Shown here: positions 1 to 6,975 of the stretch, in pieces
Numbering within the stretch: position 1 is the first letter of the stretch
Layout of the letters: the number at the start of each line of letters is the position of its first letter
Assembly (NCBI GenBank): GCA_002435305.1
Contig: DJMH01000040.1
Location: 29,738 to 39,542 of the forward strand
DNA: 9,805 bases
From: Dehalococcoidia bacterium UBA6495
Lineage (GTDB): Bacteria > Chloroflexota > Dehalococcoidia > Lucifugimonadales > UBA826
Reading direction: 5' to 3'
The notes under the pieces: generated by a model
Told to the model about the DNA's origin: nothing
What the model saw: only the letters and a program-made list of their open reading frames with translations
The model's database searches: none
Program-made: the position numbers and the translations under genes

Positions 1-13
1 TCAATCTATAAAT

Positions 14-769
14 ATGCCTAATTTACCGACCCATATACATTTTTCATTTGAATCACTTGGAAAATACAACGATCTCGATTTAAACAAAAATCTGGATGTA
101 TATCTTCTAGGTTCTACAGTTCCAGACATTAGAGTAATCACTAAACAAGATCGGTCCTTATATCACTTTGTGCAGTTGGATTTTGATAGGGTAGGGGATG
201 GGATACGAAACATGCAATTCTTGCACCCTCAACTTAATGATCTCAACAGAAGAGACAGCCATACTAGGTCATTTATGGCAGGATATGCCTCCCACCTGAT
301 TTTAGATGAAACATGGATTACAACAATGTTTCGTCCATTTTTTTCAGACATGAGCCTTTTTGGTGACAGAAATCAAGGTCTTATTTTGGACCGAGCGCTT
401 CAAATGCAATTGGACAAATCTTATTGGAAAACCTTGGAACAAAATTTAGCTCGTGTTGAAGCATGTGACATAAAGATAGATGTGGAATTCCTGCGTAAAG
501 AGCCGATGGAGGAATGGAGGAAGTGGATATCCACTTTGCTCAACCGGGAATTCTCATGGGACAGGCTGGAATTTATGGCCAACAGAATCGCCAAAGGAAA
601 TCCAAAGCATCCAGTAATAGGCCTCGCAAAAGATTTCATCGCTGACCCGGCCGGGGGTGTGGAAGATATTCTCCAAAGGCTACCAAATGGAATTTTGGAG
701 GAATTTTCAAGTCAGAGTTTGGAAAATATAGACAAAGCTCTCAAAGAGTTTACCTTATGCAAAAAGTAA
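14..769 (+). CDS. Zinc-dependent phospholipase C-like protein, function unknown
   Basis: A 251-residue protein resembling the zinc-dependent phospholipase C/S1-P1 nuclease-like fold (Pfam Zn_dep_PLPC type). Visible family marks are THIHF near the start (H7, H9), STVPDIR with D38, H51, and GYASHLILDETW at 90-101 with H94 and D98. These histidines and aspartates have the layout of the metal-binding residues in that family. No signal peptide or membrane segment is evident, so it is probably cytoplasmic. The C-terminal half is charged and helical with no motif I recognise. The start was chosen because the THxHF motif normally lies within the first ten residues; the frame stays open to the window edge (four codons), so an upstream start cannot be excluded, and no clear ribosome site is visible. 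The gene overlaps hisD by 13 bases and is probably cotranslated with it. The fold assignment is fairly secure, but the substrate is unknown and phospholipase activity should not be assumed. Confidence 0.72.
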   Translation: MPNLPTHIHFSFESLGKYNDLDLNKNLDVYLLGSTVPDIRVITKQDRSLYHFVQLDFDRVGDGIRNMQFLHPQLNDLNRRDSHTRSFMAGYASHLILDETWITTMFRPFFSDMSLFGDRNQGLILDRALQMQLDKSYWKTLEQNLARVEACDIKIDVEFLRKEPMEEWRKWISTLLNREFSWDRLEFMANRIAKGNPKHPVIGLAKDFIADPAGGVEDILQRLPNGILEEFSSQSLENIDKALKEFTLCKK

Positions 770-2079
770 CCGGAGTTGAGCAATCTAAAGATATCCTTTC
801 TAAAAATAGAGGTCTAGATTTAGAAGGGGACCCCAAATACATCTCACAATTCTCTGAGGCTATATTTGGGGAAAAAATGAATTTGTTGGATTATGTAAAA
901 GAAATACTTGGCAAGGTTAAAGCTGATGGAGATAAAGCTATTTATGATCTTTCATCAAAGATAGATGGGCAAAACTTGGAGCAGATATTTGTGGGTAAAA
1001 AAGACCTTGAAAGTGCCTACGAACACATACCTTCAGATCTCCGGGAAGCTCTGGAATTTTCGGCCAATCGTATAAGAAATTTTCATACTCGATCTATGCC
1101 AAACGATTGGCACGATAATCTTGAAGGGTATGGCCAAAGACATGTCCCTGTAAATTCAGCGGCCGCCTATGTACCAGGTGGTACCGCAAAATATCCTTCT
1201 ACAGTCTTAATGACGGCTATACCAGCCAGAGTAGCAGGAGTTGAGGAAATAGCTATAACATGCCCAATGCCTAAGAGTCCTTTGGAATATGCCTCCGTGC
1301 TAGCAGCAGCATATATATCCGAAGTTGATAAGGTTTATTGCTTAGGGGGTGCTCAATCCATTGGAGCCTTGGCCTACGGTACCGAATCAGTATCGAAAGT
1401 AGATTTTATATGTGGCCCAGGTAACGTGTTTGTCACTTTGGCCAAAAAACTTGTCTATGGAGAAGTTGGCATAGATGGTCTATACGGTCCCACAGAGACC
1501 GTGGTGATCGCCGATGAACACGCAAATCCAACATTGTGTGCCGCTGATTTAATCGCCCAAGCTGAGCATGATTCCCTAGCGCGTCCGGTTCTCATAACCA
1601 CCTCCCCAAAGATTGCTGCGGATGTTGAGGCTGAGATTCATTTACGTCTATCCAGATTAGACCGATCGGAAATAGCCACCAAATCAATTGAAAATCAGGG
1701 GTTTATATCTATAGTTAATAACCTCGAAGAGGCTTTGGAATTATCAAATTCATTCGCCCCCGAACACGTTTGTATCGCTACTAATGACCCAGAGAAGTTG
1801 GTCCCGGCAATAAAAAATGCAGGTATGATTTTTGTTGGGGAATTATCACATGAAGTACTGGGAGATTATGTAGCCGGCCCAAGCCACGTCATGCCTACCG
1901 CAGGCACGGCCCGTTTCAACTCTGGATTGGGGGTACTAAGCTTTCTCAAGGCTATGCCTGTAGTTACTATCGATTCTGATGATTCTTTAAAATTAGGGCA
2001 TGTAGCGTCAGTGATAGCGAGAGAAGAAGGTTTGACCGGACACGCGGAAGCAGCAGAGATAAGAATCGAACTTACCTAG
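757..2079 (+). CDS. hisD: Histidinol dehydrogenase
   Basis: Catalyses the last two steps of histidine synthesis, the NAD-dependent oxidation of L-histidinol through the aldehyde to L-histidine, in the cytoplasm. The 440 residues match the family's usual length of about 430. Conserved blocks appear in order: YVPGG and YPSTVLM (138-152), GGAQSIGALAYGT (197-209), CGPGN (219-223), AQAEHD (267-272), APEHV (334-338), GDYVAGPSHVMPT (369-381) and EGLTGHAEA (424-432). By comparison with studied enzymes, Q268, H271, D370 and H429 are the expected zinc ligands, and E336/H337 with H377 the catalytic set; all are present. Local departures are GLYGPTE at 241-247, where AGPSE is usual, and GPSH where GPNH is usual. 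The ATG at 757 lies 8 bases after AAAGAG and overlaps the preceding gene. hisC follows after 46 bases. Confidence 0.97.
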   Translation: MQKVTGVEQSKDILSKNRGLDLEGDPKYISQFSEAIFGEKMNLLDYVKEILGKVKADGDKAIYDLSSKIDGQNLEQIFVGKKDLESAYEHIPSDLREALEFSANRIRNFHTRSMPNDWHDNLEGYGQRHVPVNSAAAYVPGGTAKYPSTVLMTAIPARVAGVEEIAITCPMPKSPLEYASVLAAAYISEVDKVYCLGGAQSIGALAYGTESVSKVDFICGPGNVFVTLAKKLVYGEVGIDGLYGPTETVVIADEHANPTLCAADLIAQAEHDSLARPVLITTSPKIAADVEAEIHLRLSRLDRSEIATKSIENQGFISIVNNLEEALELSNSFAPEHVCIATNDPEKLVPAIKNAGMIFVGELSHEVLGDYVAGPSHVMPTAGTARFNSGLGVLSFLKAMPVVTIDSDDSLKLGHVASVIAREEGLTGHAEAAEIRIELT

Positions 2080-2112
2080 TCCTATAATGTAGTTGATTGC
2101 AATTTTTCAGAT

Positions 2113-2117
2113 AAAGG
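2113..2117 (+). promoter_or_regulatory. Ribosome binding site that sets the hisC start
   Basis: AAAGG lies 8 bases before the ATG at 2126, which is good Shine-Dalgarno spacing. The longer in-frame TTG start at 2093 has no comparable purine-rich site at a proper distance, so this site favours the ATG. Confidence 0.55.
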
Positions 2118-2125
2118 CTATAGAT

Positions 2126-3214
2126 ATGGAAATAGTTGATATACAAAAAATTATCCGGCCACATCTCGTGGATATCCAAACTTACGAAGCTATGGAGGCA
2201 CCAGAGACCTTAGCAAAAAAAAGTGGTATCCCTGAATCGGAAATCATAAAGCTAAATGGAAACGAAAACCCCTATGGCGGTTCTCAAAAAGCTTTGGATG
2301 CCGTCGCCAAAACTCCACTTCATATCTACCCGGACCCAAATCAAACAAATATGAGGGTTGCCTTATCGGATTACACCGGTATGCCGTCTGAAAATATCGT
2401 TGTTGGTTCAGGGGCTGACGAACTAATCGATCTAATTTTCAGGCTATTTATATCAGAAGGAGACAAAATCCTAGATTGCGAACCTACCTTTGGAATGTAT
2501 AGTTTTTGCGCAAGGGTAGCAGGGGGTGAAATCACCCTGGTACAAAGAGATGAGCAATTCGACATAGATGTACCTTCAGTTTTAAATAGGATAGATGACA
2601 AAACAAAGGTCATTTTTGTGACTTCCCCGAACAACCCGACAGGCAATATAGCCACAGAGTCCCAGGTGATCGATCTACTCAGCTCCGGACTTTTAGTGGT
2701 AGTCGACGAAGCCTATTACGAGTTTTCAGGCCAGACTGTCCAATATTTAGTCTCACAAAATGAAAATCTAATTGTGCTTAGAACTATGAGCAAATGGGCA
2801 GGGTTAGCGGGACTGAGGGTAGGCTACGGTATCATGCACGGTAAATTGGCGAAATATTTCATGGACGTAAAACCCCCATATAACGTCAATATTGCCGCCG
2901 AAGCTGCACTTATAGCTTCACTCGAAGACGTGGACTATCTCCTTAGTAATGTGGAAAAAATAATAGAGGAGAGAGCAAGGATGTTTGATCAAATAAATAA
3001 CCTCCCAGGCGTAAAAGCTTGGCCTTCTCATGGAAACTATTTAATGTGTGAATTCGAAAAAAATGAGGCACAAAGAGTATATGTTGAACTAGCTGCAAAG
3101 GGTATATTCGTTAGGAACTTTAACTCTCCAAGACTGAGGGATTGTTTCAGAATCGCTATCGGTACCGCCTCAGATACTGACAAATTAATAGAGGCCATGA
3201 AGATAATAGTTTAA
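2126..3214 (+). CDS. hisC: Histidinol-phosphate aminotransferase
   Basis: A fold-type I PLP enzyme that transfers an amino group from glutamate to imidazoleacetol phosphate, giving L-histidinol phosphate. With the ATG at 2126 the protein has 362 residues, close to the family norm of about 350-370. It shows NENPYG (46-51), GSGADELI (94-101), SPNNPTG (167-173), VDEAYYEF (193-200) with the PLP-ring aspartate D194, and SKWAGLAGLRVGY (222-234) with the Schiff-base lysine K223. GNYLMCEF (303-310) and FRIAIGT (341-347), whose arginine R342 should bind the substrate phosphate, complete the set. The reading frame also runs 11 codons upstream to a TTG at 2093, but those residues do not look like family sequence and that start has no good ribosome site. 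The gene sits between hisD and hisB and is probably cotranscribed with both. Related aromatic aminotransferases share the fold, but this context makes HisC the clear choice. Confidence 0.96.
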   Translation: MEIVDIQKIIRPHLVDIQTYEAMEAPETLAKKSGIPESEIIKLNGNENPYGGSQKALDAVAKTPLHIYPDPNQTNMRVALSDYTGMPSENIVVGSGADELIDLIFRLFISEGDKILDCEPTFGMYSFCARVAGGEITLVQRDEQFDIDVPSVLNRIDDKTKVIFVTSPNNPTGNIATESQVIDLLSSGLLVVVDEAYYEFSGQTVQYLVSQNENLIVLRTMSKWAGLAGLRVGYGIMHGKLAKYFMDVKPPYNVNIAAEAALIASLEDVDYLLSNVEKIIEERARMFDQINNLPGVKAWPSHGNYLMCEFEKNEAQRVYVELAAKGIFVRNFNSPRLRDCFRIAIGTASDTDKLIEAMKIIV

Positions 3215-3227
3215 CGGGATGATAAAA

Positions 3228-3824
3228 ATGAGTAGAACCTCTGAAATCAAAAGGGAAACGGGCGAAACCAACATATCGGTAAAAGTGAACTTGGATGGTA
3301 CGGGTAATTACAACATTGAATCCGGTAATGGCATGTTCGATCATCTGTTAGCCCAAATTTCTCGGCACGGATTAATCGATCTCGAAATATATGCCTCAGG
3401 TGACACTCATGTCGGTTGGCATCACCTCGTGGAAGATACGGCCATCGTGTTAGGACGATGTTTCAAGGAGGCTGTAGGGGAAGGCAAGGGGATAGTGAGA
3501 ATGGGTCACACGTTTGTACCGTTGGATGAAGCATTGGTATTGACCGTCATAGACTACAGCGGAAGAGGGTATTCAACCATAGACTCACCGCTCACAGAAA
3601 GTGACCTCGGGGATTTACCTTCAGATCTGATTAGACATTTTATGGAGACCTTTTCAAGGGAAGGTGGATTCAACCTTCACCTTACAGTCATGGCGGGGAT
3701 AAACAACCACCATATTGCAGAGGCCTCATTCAAAAGCATTGCTAGATCTCTGAAATACGCCCTTACACTTGATCCACGGCAAGGAGAAGGGATATCTAGC
3801 ACAAAAGGTACAATCAGCGATTGA
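3228..3824 (+). CDS. hisB: Imidazoleglycerol-phosphate dehydratase (monofunctional)
   Basis: A manganese-dependent enzyme that dehydrates imidazole glycerol phosphate to imidazole acetol phosphate, forming a large oligomer in the family. The 198 residues correspond to the stand-alone dehydratase; no N-terminal phosphatase domain of the E. coli type is present. The duplicated half-motifs are visible: FDHLLAQISRHG (37-48), HHLVED (65-70), PLDEAL (98-103), and GINNHHIAEASFK (157-169), which fits the second family signature exactly. The first signature is altered, because VGW precedes the histidine pair where a D-D-type acidic pair is usual. The start at 3228 was preferred over an in-frame ATG at 3219: it has GGG (3216-3218) at proper spacing and yields the typical MSRTxEIKR beginning, while the 3219 ATG directly abuts that GGG. 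It follows hisC by 13 bases. Its stop codon touches the purS stop codon on the other strand with no spacer. Confidence 0.94.
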   Translation: MSRTSEIKRETGETNISVKVNLDGTGNYNIESGNGMFDHLLAQISRHGLIDLEIYASGDTHVGWHHLVEDTAIVLGRCFKEAVGEGKGIVRMGHTFVPLDEALVLTVIDYSGRGYSTIDSPLTESDLGDLPSDLIRHFMETFSREGGFNLHLTVMAGINNHHIAEASFKSIARSLKYALTLDPRQGEGISSTKGTISD

Positions 3825-4076
3825 TTACAGCTCCTGAAGCTCGAATCTGTATTCCTCTATTACAGTGTTGGCCAATAACTGCTCACACATTTCAGAAACA
3901 ACCGACTCGGCCTCTTTTCTTGAAAATTCGTCGATGTGTAATGTTATATATTTTCCGATACGGACATCTTTGACGGAATCAAAACCCAGTTGAGACAGGG
4001 CCCCTGAAACAGTCGTCCCTTGTGGGTCACCAACCGTAGATTTCAAACTAACGTATATGTTTACGGCAAAGGCCAT
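3825..4076 (-). CDS. purS: Phosphoribosylformylglycinamidine synthase small subunit PurS
   Basis: The small structural subunit of the three-part FGAM synthase (PurS-PurQ-PurL), which converts FGAR, ATP and glutamine to FGAM in purine synthesis. In the family a PurS dimer links the PurQ glutaminase to the PurL synthetase and is thought to help ammonia transfer. The 83-residue length is typical. Recognisable segments are NIYVSLK (6-12), DPQG (17-20), LGFDSVKDVRIGKYI (30-44) and LLANTVIEEY (67-76). It starts 3 bases after the stop of the DUF3105 gene and has no obvious ribosome site of its own, so translation is probably coupled to that gene. It is the last gene of the minus-strand block. purQ and purL, which usually follow purS, are absent because the next gene downstream is the convergent hisB. 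Confidence 0.94.
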   Translation of the reverse strand: MAFAVNIYVSLKSTVGDPQGTTVSGALSQLGFDSVKDVRIGKYITLHIDEFSRKEAESVVSEMCEQLLANTVIEEYRFELQEL

Positions 4077-4079
4077 GTT

Positions 4080-4727
4080 CTAGTTGGAAAACCGCTCTGG
4101 TGCATTAGGTGAACTTTCATGAGCCTTTATAAAGTCTTTTATTCGATCCTCATCAAACTCATCAAAAGCATCAATAAAAGTCCATGCCGTCAGAGCTATT
4201 TTATTAGGCATACCGGCATATGGTGACATTAACACTTTTAATTTAGCCTCTCTAGCTCGATCGACGATGCTCGTCAATGACTCAATCAGTTGGTTGCAAT
4301 CATCACTAGTCGGTTCAGGGCAGTTATACGCTATTGAAATACCCCCATGTTCGAGGTTATGAATTCGTTTCTCCTCTGGAATATATTCTGTATGTATTCC
4401 CCATGAAACTGGAGCAAGTGGCTGTGGATAGTGCCACCCCGATGCAGCTGGTACGGTTCTGTATGGCGGATGTTCTGAACCCTCCTCAATATGATCCCTA
4501 CCGTCGGATTCAATCTGTTTTCCCGGCCCATTAGGCGTTTTATCAGATGAACCACCTAAATTACCAAGCATCGGCAAAATAAGCCCTAATATAAGTAAAA
4601 GAGCAACACTTCCAATAGCCAAACCTATAAAGACTCTGGTAAATTTTCTACGGTTTTGTCTCCTTTCTCGACGGGCAGCACGTGCTTGGGTTGGGGTAGG
4701 TCTATTTTTAGAATTCTGTGTACTCAT
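4080..4727 (-). CDS. DUF3105 family protein, single N-terminal membrane anchor
   Basis: A 215-residue protein with a strongly basic N-terminus (RAARRERRQNRRK, 16-28), then one hydrophobic segment at about 31-55, then a soluble domain expected outside the membrane. The domain has the DUF3105 pattern: HPPY (86-89), SGWH (96-99), a conserved histidine at 112, HNLEHGG (123-129), ALTAW (178-182) and APE near the end. The cluster H99, H112, H123, E126 and H127 suggests metal binding, but this is inference; no function is established for the family as far as I know. There are two cysteines, C136 and C144, which might pair outside the cell. No lipobox is present, so it is an anchored protein, not a lipoprotein. 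It lies 32 bases after purC and 3 bases before purS, inside a purine operon, with a weak AAAAG ribosome site. A role in purine metabolism is not implied by the sequence. Confidence 0.8.
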   Translation of the reverse strand: MSTQNSKNRPTPTQARAARRERRQNRRKFTRVFIGLAIGSVALLLILGLILPMLGNLGGSSDKTPNGPGKQIESDGRDHIEEGSEHPPYRTVPAASGWHYPQPLAPVSWGIHTEYIPEEKRIHNLEHGGISIAYNCPEPTSDDCNQLIESLTSIVDRAREAKLKVLMSPYAGMPNKIALTAWTFIDAFDEFDEDRIKDFIKAHESSPNAPERFSN

Positions 4728-4759
4728 GTTCTTTTATCAAAACACCATATTTAAATTTT

Positions 4760-5650
4760 TCATCGTAGATCGATCCCTGTAAGTTTATCGAAAGCTTCCC
4801 GATAACGTATACTCGTTTTGTTAACAATATCCTCTGGTAATTTAGGAGCAGGAGGCTCTCTATCCCACCCTTGACTAGATAACCAATCCCGTACAAATTG
4901 CTTATCATAATTCGGTTGTGTGTCACCTGGAGAATATAAATTTTTGTCCCAGAACCTACTAGAATCCGGGGTTAACAATTCATCAATTAAACTTAATTTG
5001 CCATCGATAAACCCGAATTCCATTTTTGTATCCGCAATAATTATATTCTTATTAAGAGCATATTCGTGGGCGAATTGGTATATCCCCAACGTCATACGTT
5101 TCAACCTATGAGTTAATTCTCCCCCGATCATATCCTCCATTTTCTCTATGGCTATATTCTCATCATGGCCAGTTTCAGCTTTGGTTGCGGGAGTAAAAAT
5201 TGGCCGTTCAAAGCGGTCTCCTTCCTTCATACCCACAGGCATCTCAACTCCGGCTATCTTCCCACTATTTTCGTATTCCTGGAGAGCTGACCCTGTTATA
5301 TACCCCCGAGCCACACATTCTATATCGATTCGCTCGGCCTTTTTTACTATCATGGATCGTCGTCGTACCGTGGCAGGAAGATCTACATTTTCCACATCCA
5401 TAGCAAAATTGATTAGATGGTTAGGAACGATATCTTTTGTCATTCCAAACCAGAATACCGACATCTGATTTAATATCGCCCCTTTCCCGGGTATCGCATT
5501 GGGCATCACAACATCGTAAGCCGATACCCTGTCAGTAGATACCATAAGTAAGGTTTCTTCATCAATAGAATGGGTGTCACGTACCTTGCCTCTGTGTATT
5601 AAGTTTGCAAGGTTTGATTCTAATAAAGTGTCCGAACTATCAATTGACAT
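4760..5650 (-). CDS. purC: SAICAR synthetase (phosphoribosylaminoimidazole-succinocarboxamide synthase)
   Basis: ATP-dependent ligase joining CAIR and aspartate to give SAICAR in de novo purine synthesis; cytoplasmic. The 296 residues match the longer, yeast-like form of PurC; the E. coli type has about 237. Diagnostic segments are HRGKVRD (19-25) in the nucleotide-binding glycine loop, STDRVSAYD (38-46), the first family signature IECVARGYITGS (110-121), FTPATKAETGHDE (152-164), and the second signature IIADTKMEFG (204-213) followed by IDELLTPDSSRFW (222-234). The C-terminus carries the longer-form segment with NYDKQFVRDWL (247-257) and PAPKLPEDI (267-275). All core motifs are intact. The ATG lies only 2 bases after the purB stop codon and lacks a strong ribosome site, so translational coupling to purB is likely. 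The pair purB-purC catalyses successive steps. Confidence 0.96.
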   Translation of the reverse strand: MSIDSSDTLLESNLANLIHRGKVRDTHSIDEETLLMVSTDRVSAYDVVMPNAIPGKGAILNQMSVFWFGMTKDIVPNHLINFAMDVENVDLPATVRRRSMIVKKAERIDIECVARGYITGSALQEYENSGKIAGVEMPVGMKEGDRFERPIFTPATKAETGHDENIAIEKMEDMIGGELTHRLKRMTLGIYQFAHEYALNKNIIIADTKMEFGFIDGKLSLIDELLTPDSSRFWDKNLYSPGDTQPNYDKQFVRDWLSSQGWDREPPAPKLPEDIVNKTSIRYREAFDKLTGIDLR

Positions 5651-5652
5651 AG

Positions 5653-6945
5653 CTAGCTAAGAAAAGCCTTATCGAAAATATCATCAACGTACTTTGTGTA
5701 ATGAGAATAATCGAAAAGTTCAGATAATTCCTGAGGAGACACGATATCGGTCACCCTACGATCATTTGATATTAATTCCCTGAAATCCAATCCATCATCC
5801 CATGTTTTCATGGAATTCTCTTGCACTATCTTGTAGGAGTCCTCTCTTGCAAGTCCTTTTTCCACCAGCAGAAGCATAGTCCGCTGAGAGAATACCAACC
5901 CTCTAGTGAGTTCCATATTTTCCAGCATGCGATCTTCATGAATTCGTAATTCCTCTATGACCCCCGTCAGTAAATTGGTAATGTAATCTAGTGCCAGGCA
6001 GGAGTCTGGCAGGATCACCCTCTCAGCAGATGAGTGACTAATATCCCTTTCACCCCATAAAGCAACATTTTCTATAGCTGTTATTGAATGACCTCTAATT
6101 AGCCTGGCCAACCCACATACTCTCTCAGTCAATTCTGGATTCCTTTTATGTGGCATCGAAGATGACCCTGTTTGACCCTCCGCGAACGGTTCTTCTACTT
6201 CCCTAACTTCTGTCCTTTGCAAACCTCTAATTTCAGTGGCGATTTTTTCTAGGGTTGCAGCAATCAAGGCCAAGGTAGTAATAAAATGTGCATGTCGGTC
6301 CCTTTGGATAATCTGATTAGATACCGGTGCAGGGGACAAGCCGAGAAGATCGCATACATCTTTTTCTATTGATGGTGGGACCGTGGCATGCGTGCCAACA
6401 GGGCCTGAAAGTTTTCCGACAGATATGCTGGAAGTGGCTTCATAAAGCCTTTTCCTACCTCGCTTGACTTCATCCCACCAAAGAGCAATTTTCAACCCAA
6501 AAGTAATAGGTTCGGCATGAACGCCGTGAGTCCGGCCCATCATCAGAGTATTTTTGTGCTTAATGGCCTTCTGCTTCAGCGCAGCTTCTAGTTGTTCTAA
6601 TTCAAAATCTAAAAGTTGCGCAGCTTCGACCAATTGTAGGCTTGTCGCTGTATCCCAGACATCACTTGTAGTAAGCCCTTGGTGTATCCAGCGCCCCTCT
6701 GGGCCCAAATTGGCCGTTGTAGACTGCAAGAATGCGGTCATATCGTGCTTGGTACGGTCCAATATTTCGTAAAATAGATCGAAGTCATATTTAGCTTTTC
6801 TGATTTTGACTATGTCGTGCTCGGGAATCAATCCTGCCTTATTCCAAGCCTCGCAGACGGCTATCTCTATTTTTAACCATTTGTCATATTTATTTTTGTC
6901 CGACCAAACGGACTTCATCTTAGGTCGGGAGTAACGTTCAATCAT
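5653..6945 (-). CDS. purB: Adenylosuccinate lyase
   Basis: Acts twice in purine synthesis, eliminating fumarate from SAICAR to give AICAR and from adenylosuccinate to give AMP. It belongs to the fumarase/aspartase fold superfamily and is expected to be a cytoplasmic homotetramer. The 430 residues fit the shorter bacterial (B. subtilis type) form. Visible active-site regions are YSRPKM (5-10), KHDMTAF (66-72) with H67 and D68, TTSDVWDTA (92-100), GRTHGVHAEP (137-146) with H140, and the mobile signature loop GSSSMPHKRNP (260-270) whose serine is the expected catalytic base. RDISHSSAERVILPD (300-314) follows. The ATG has AGAG 7 bases upstream. It begins 30 bases after purD and ends 2 bases before purC, consistent with one operon. 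The tight purine context excludes other superfamily members such as argininosuccinate lyase. Confidence 0.97.
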   Translation of the reverse strand: MIERYSRPKMKSVWSDKNKYDKWLKIEIAVCEAWNKAGLIPEHDIVKIRKAKYDFDLFYEILDRTKHDMTAFLQSTTANLGPEGRWIHQGLTTSDVWDTATSLQLVEAAQLLDFELEQLEAALKQKAIKHKNTLMMGRTHGVHAEPITFGLKIALWWDEVKRGRKRLYEATSSISVGKLSGPVGTHATVPPSIEKDVCDLLGLSPAPVSNQIIQRDRHAHFITTLALIAATLEKIATEIRGLQRTEVREVEEPFAEGQTGSSSMPHKRNPELTERVCGLARLIRGHSITAIENVALWGERDISHSSAERVILPDSCLALDYITNLLTGVIEELRIHEDRMLENMELTRGLVFSQRTMLLLVEKGLAREDSYKIVQENSMKTWDDGLDFRELISNDRRVTDIVSPQELSELFDYSHYTKYVDDIFDKAFLS

Positions 6946-6975
6946 TAATTTTCTCTAAACCGATAAACCCCAAAT

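Noticed and set aside
2093..2125. Eleven-codon N-terminal extension of hisC from a TTG start
   Set aside because: The added residues do not resemble the family N-terminus and the TTG has no ribosome site, whereas the ATG at 2126 has AAAGG at 8 bases.
2371..2655. 94-codon open frame on the - strand inside hisC
   Set aside because: It overlaps the conserved PLP domain coding region and shows no independent motif.
3219..3227. Earlier in-frame ATG for hisB
   Set aside because: The only G-rich stretch directly abuts this ATG, leaving no spacer; the ATG at 3228 has proper spacing and gives the usual MSRTxEIKR start.
3811..3840. Small inverted repeats at the hisB/purS junction (AATCA/TGATT and AGCT/AGCT) as a shared terminator
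   Set aside because: Stems are only 4-5 base pairs, partly AT-only, with no following T-run on either strand; they also fall in the coding ends of both genes.
4708..4926. 72-codon minus-strand frame across the purC/DUF3105 boundary
   Set aside because: It is an alternate frame of the purC 3' end; it would conflict with two better-supported genes and shows no family sequence.
5148..5468. 106-codon open frame on the + strand inside purC
   Set aside because: It lies wholly opposite a well-conserved purC, has no recognisable domain, and its composition is that of an antisense shadow.
6946..6975. Possible riboswitch or attenuator between purD and purB
   Set aside because: The gap is only 30 bases, too short for a purine riboswitch, and no hairpin is evident.
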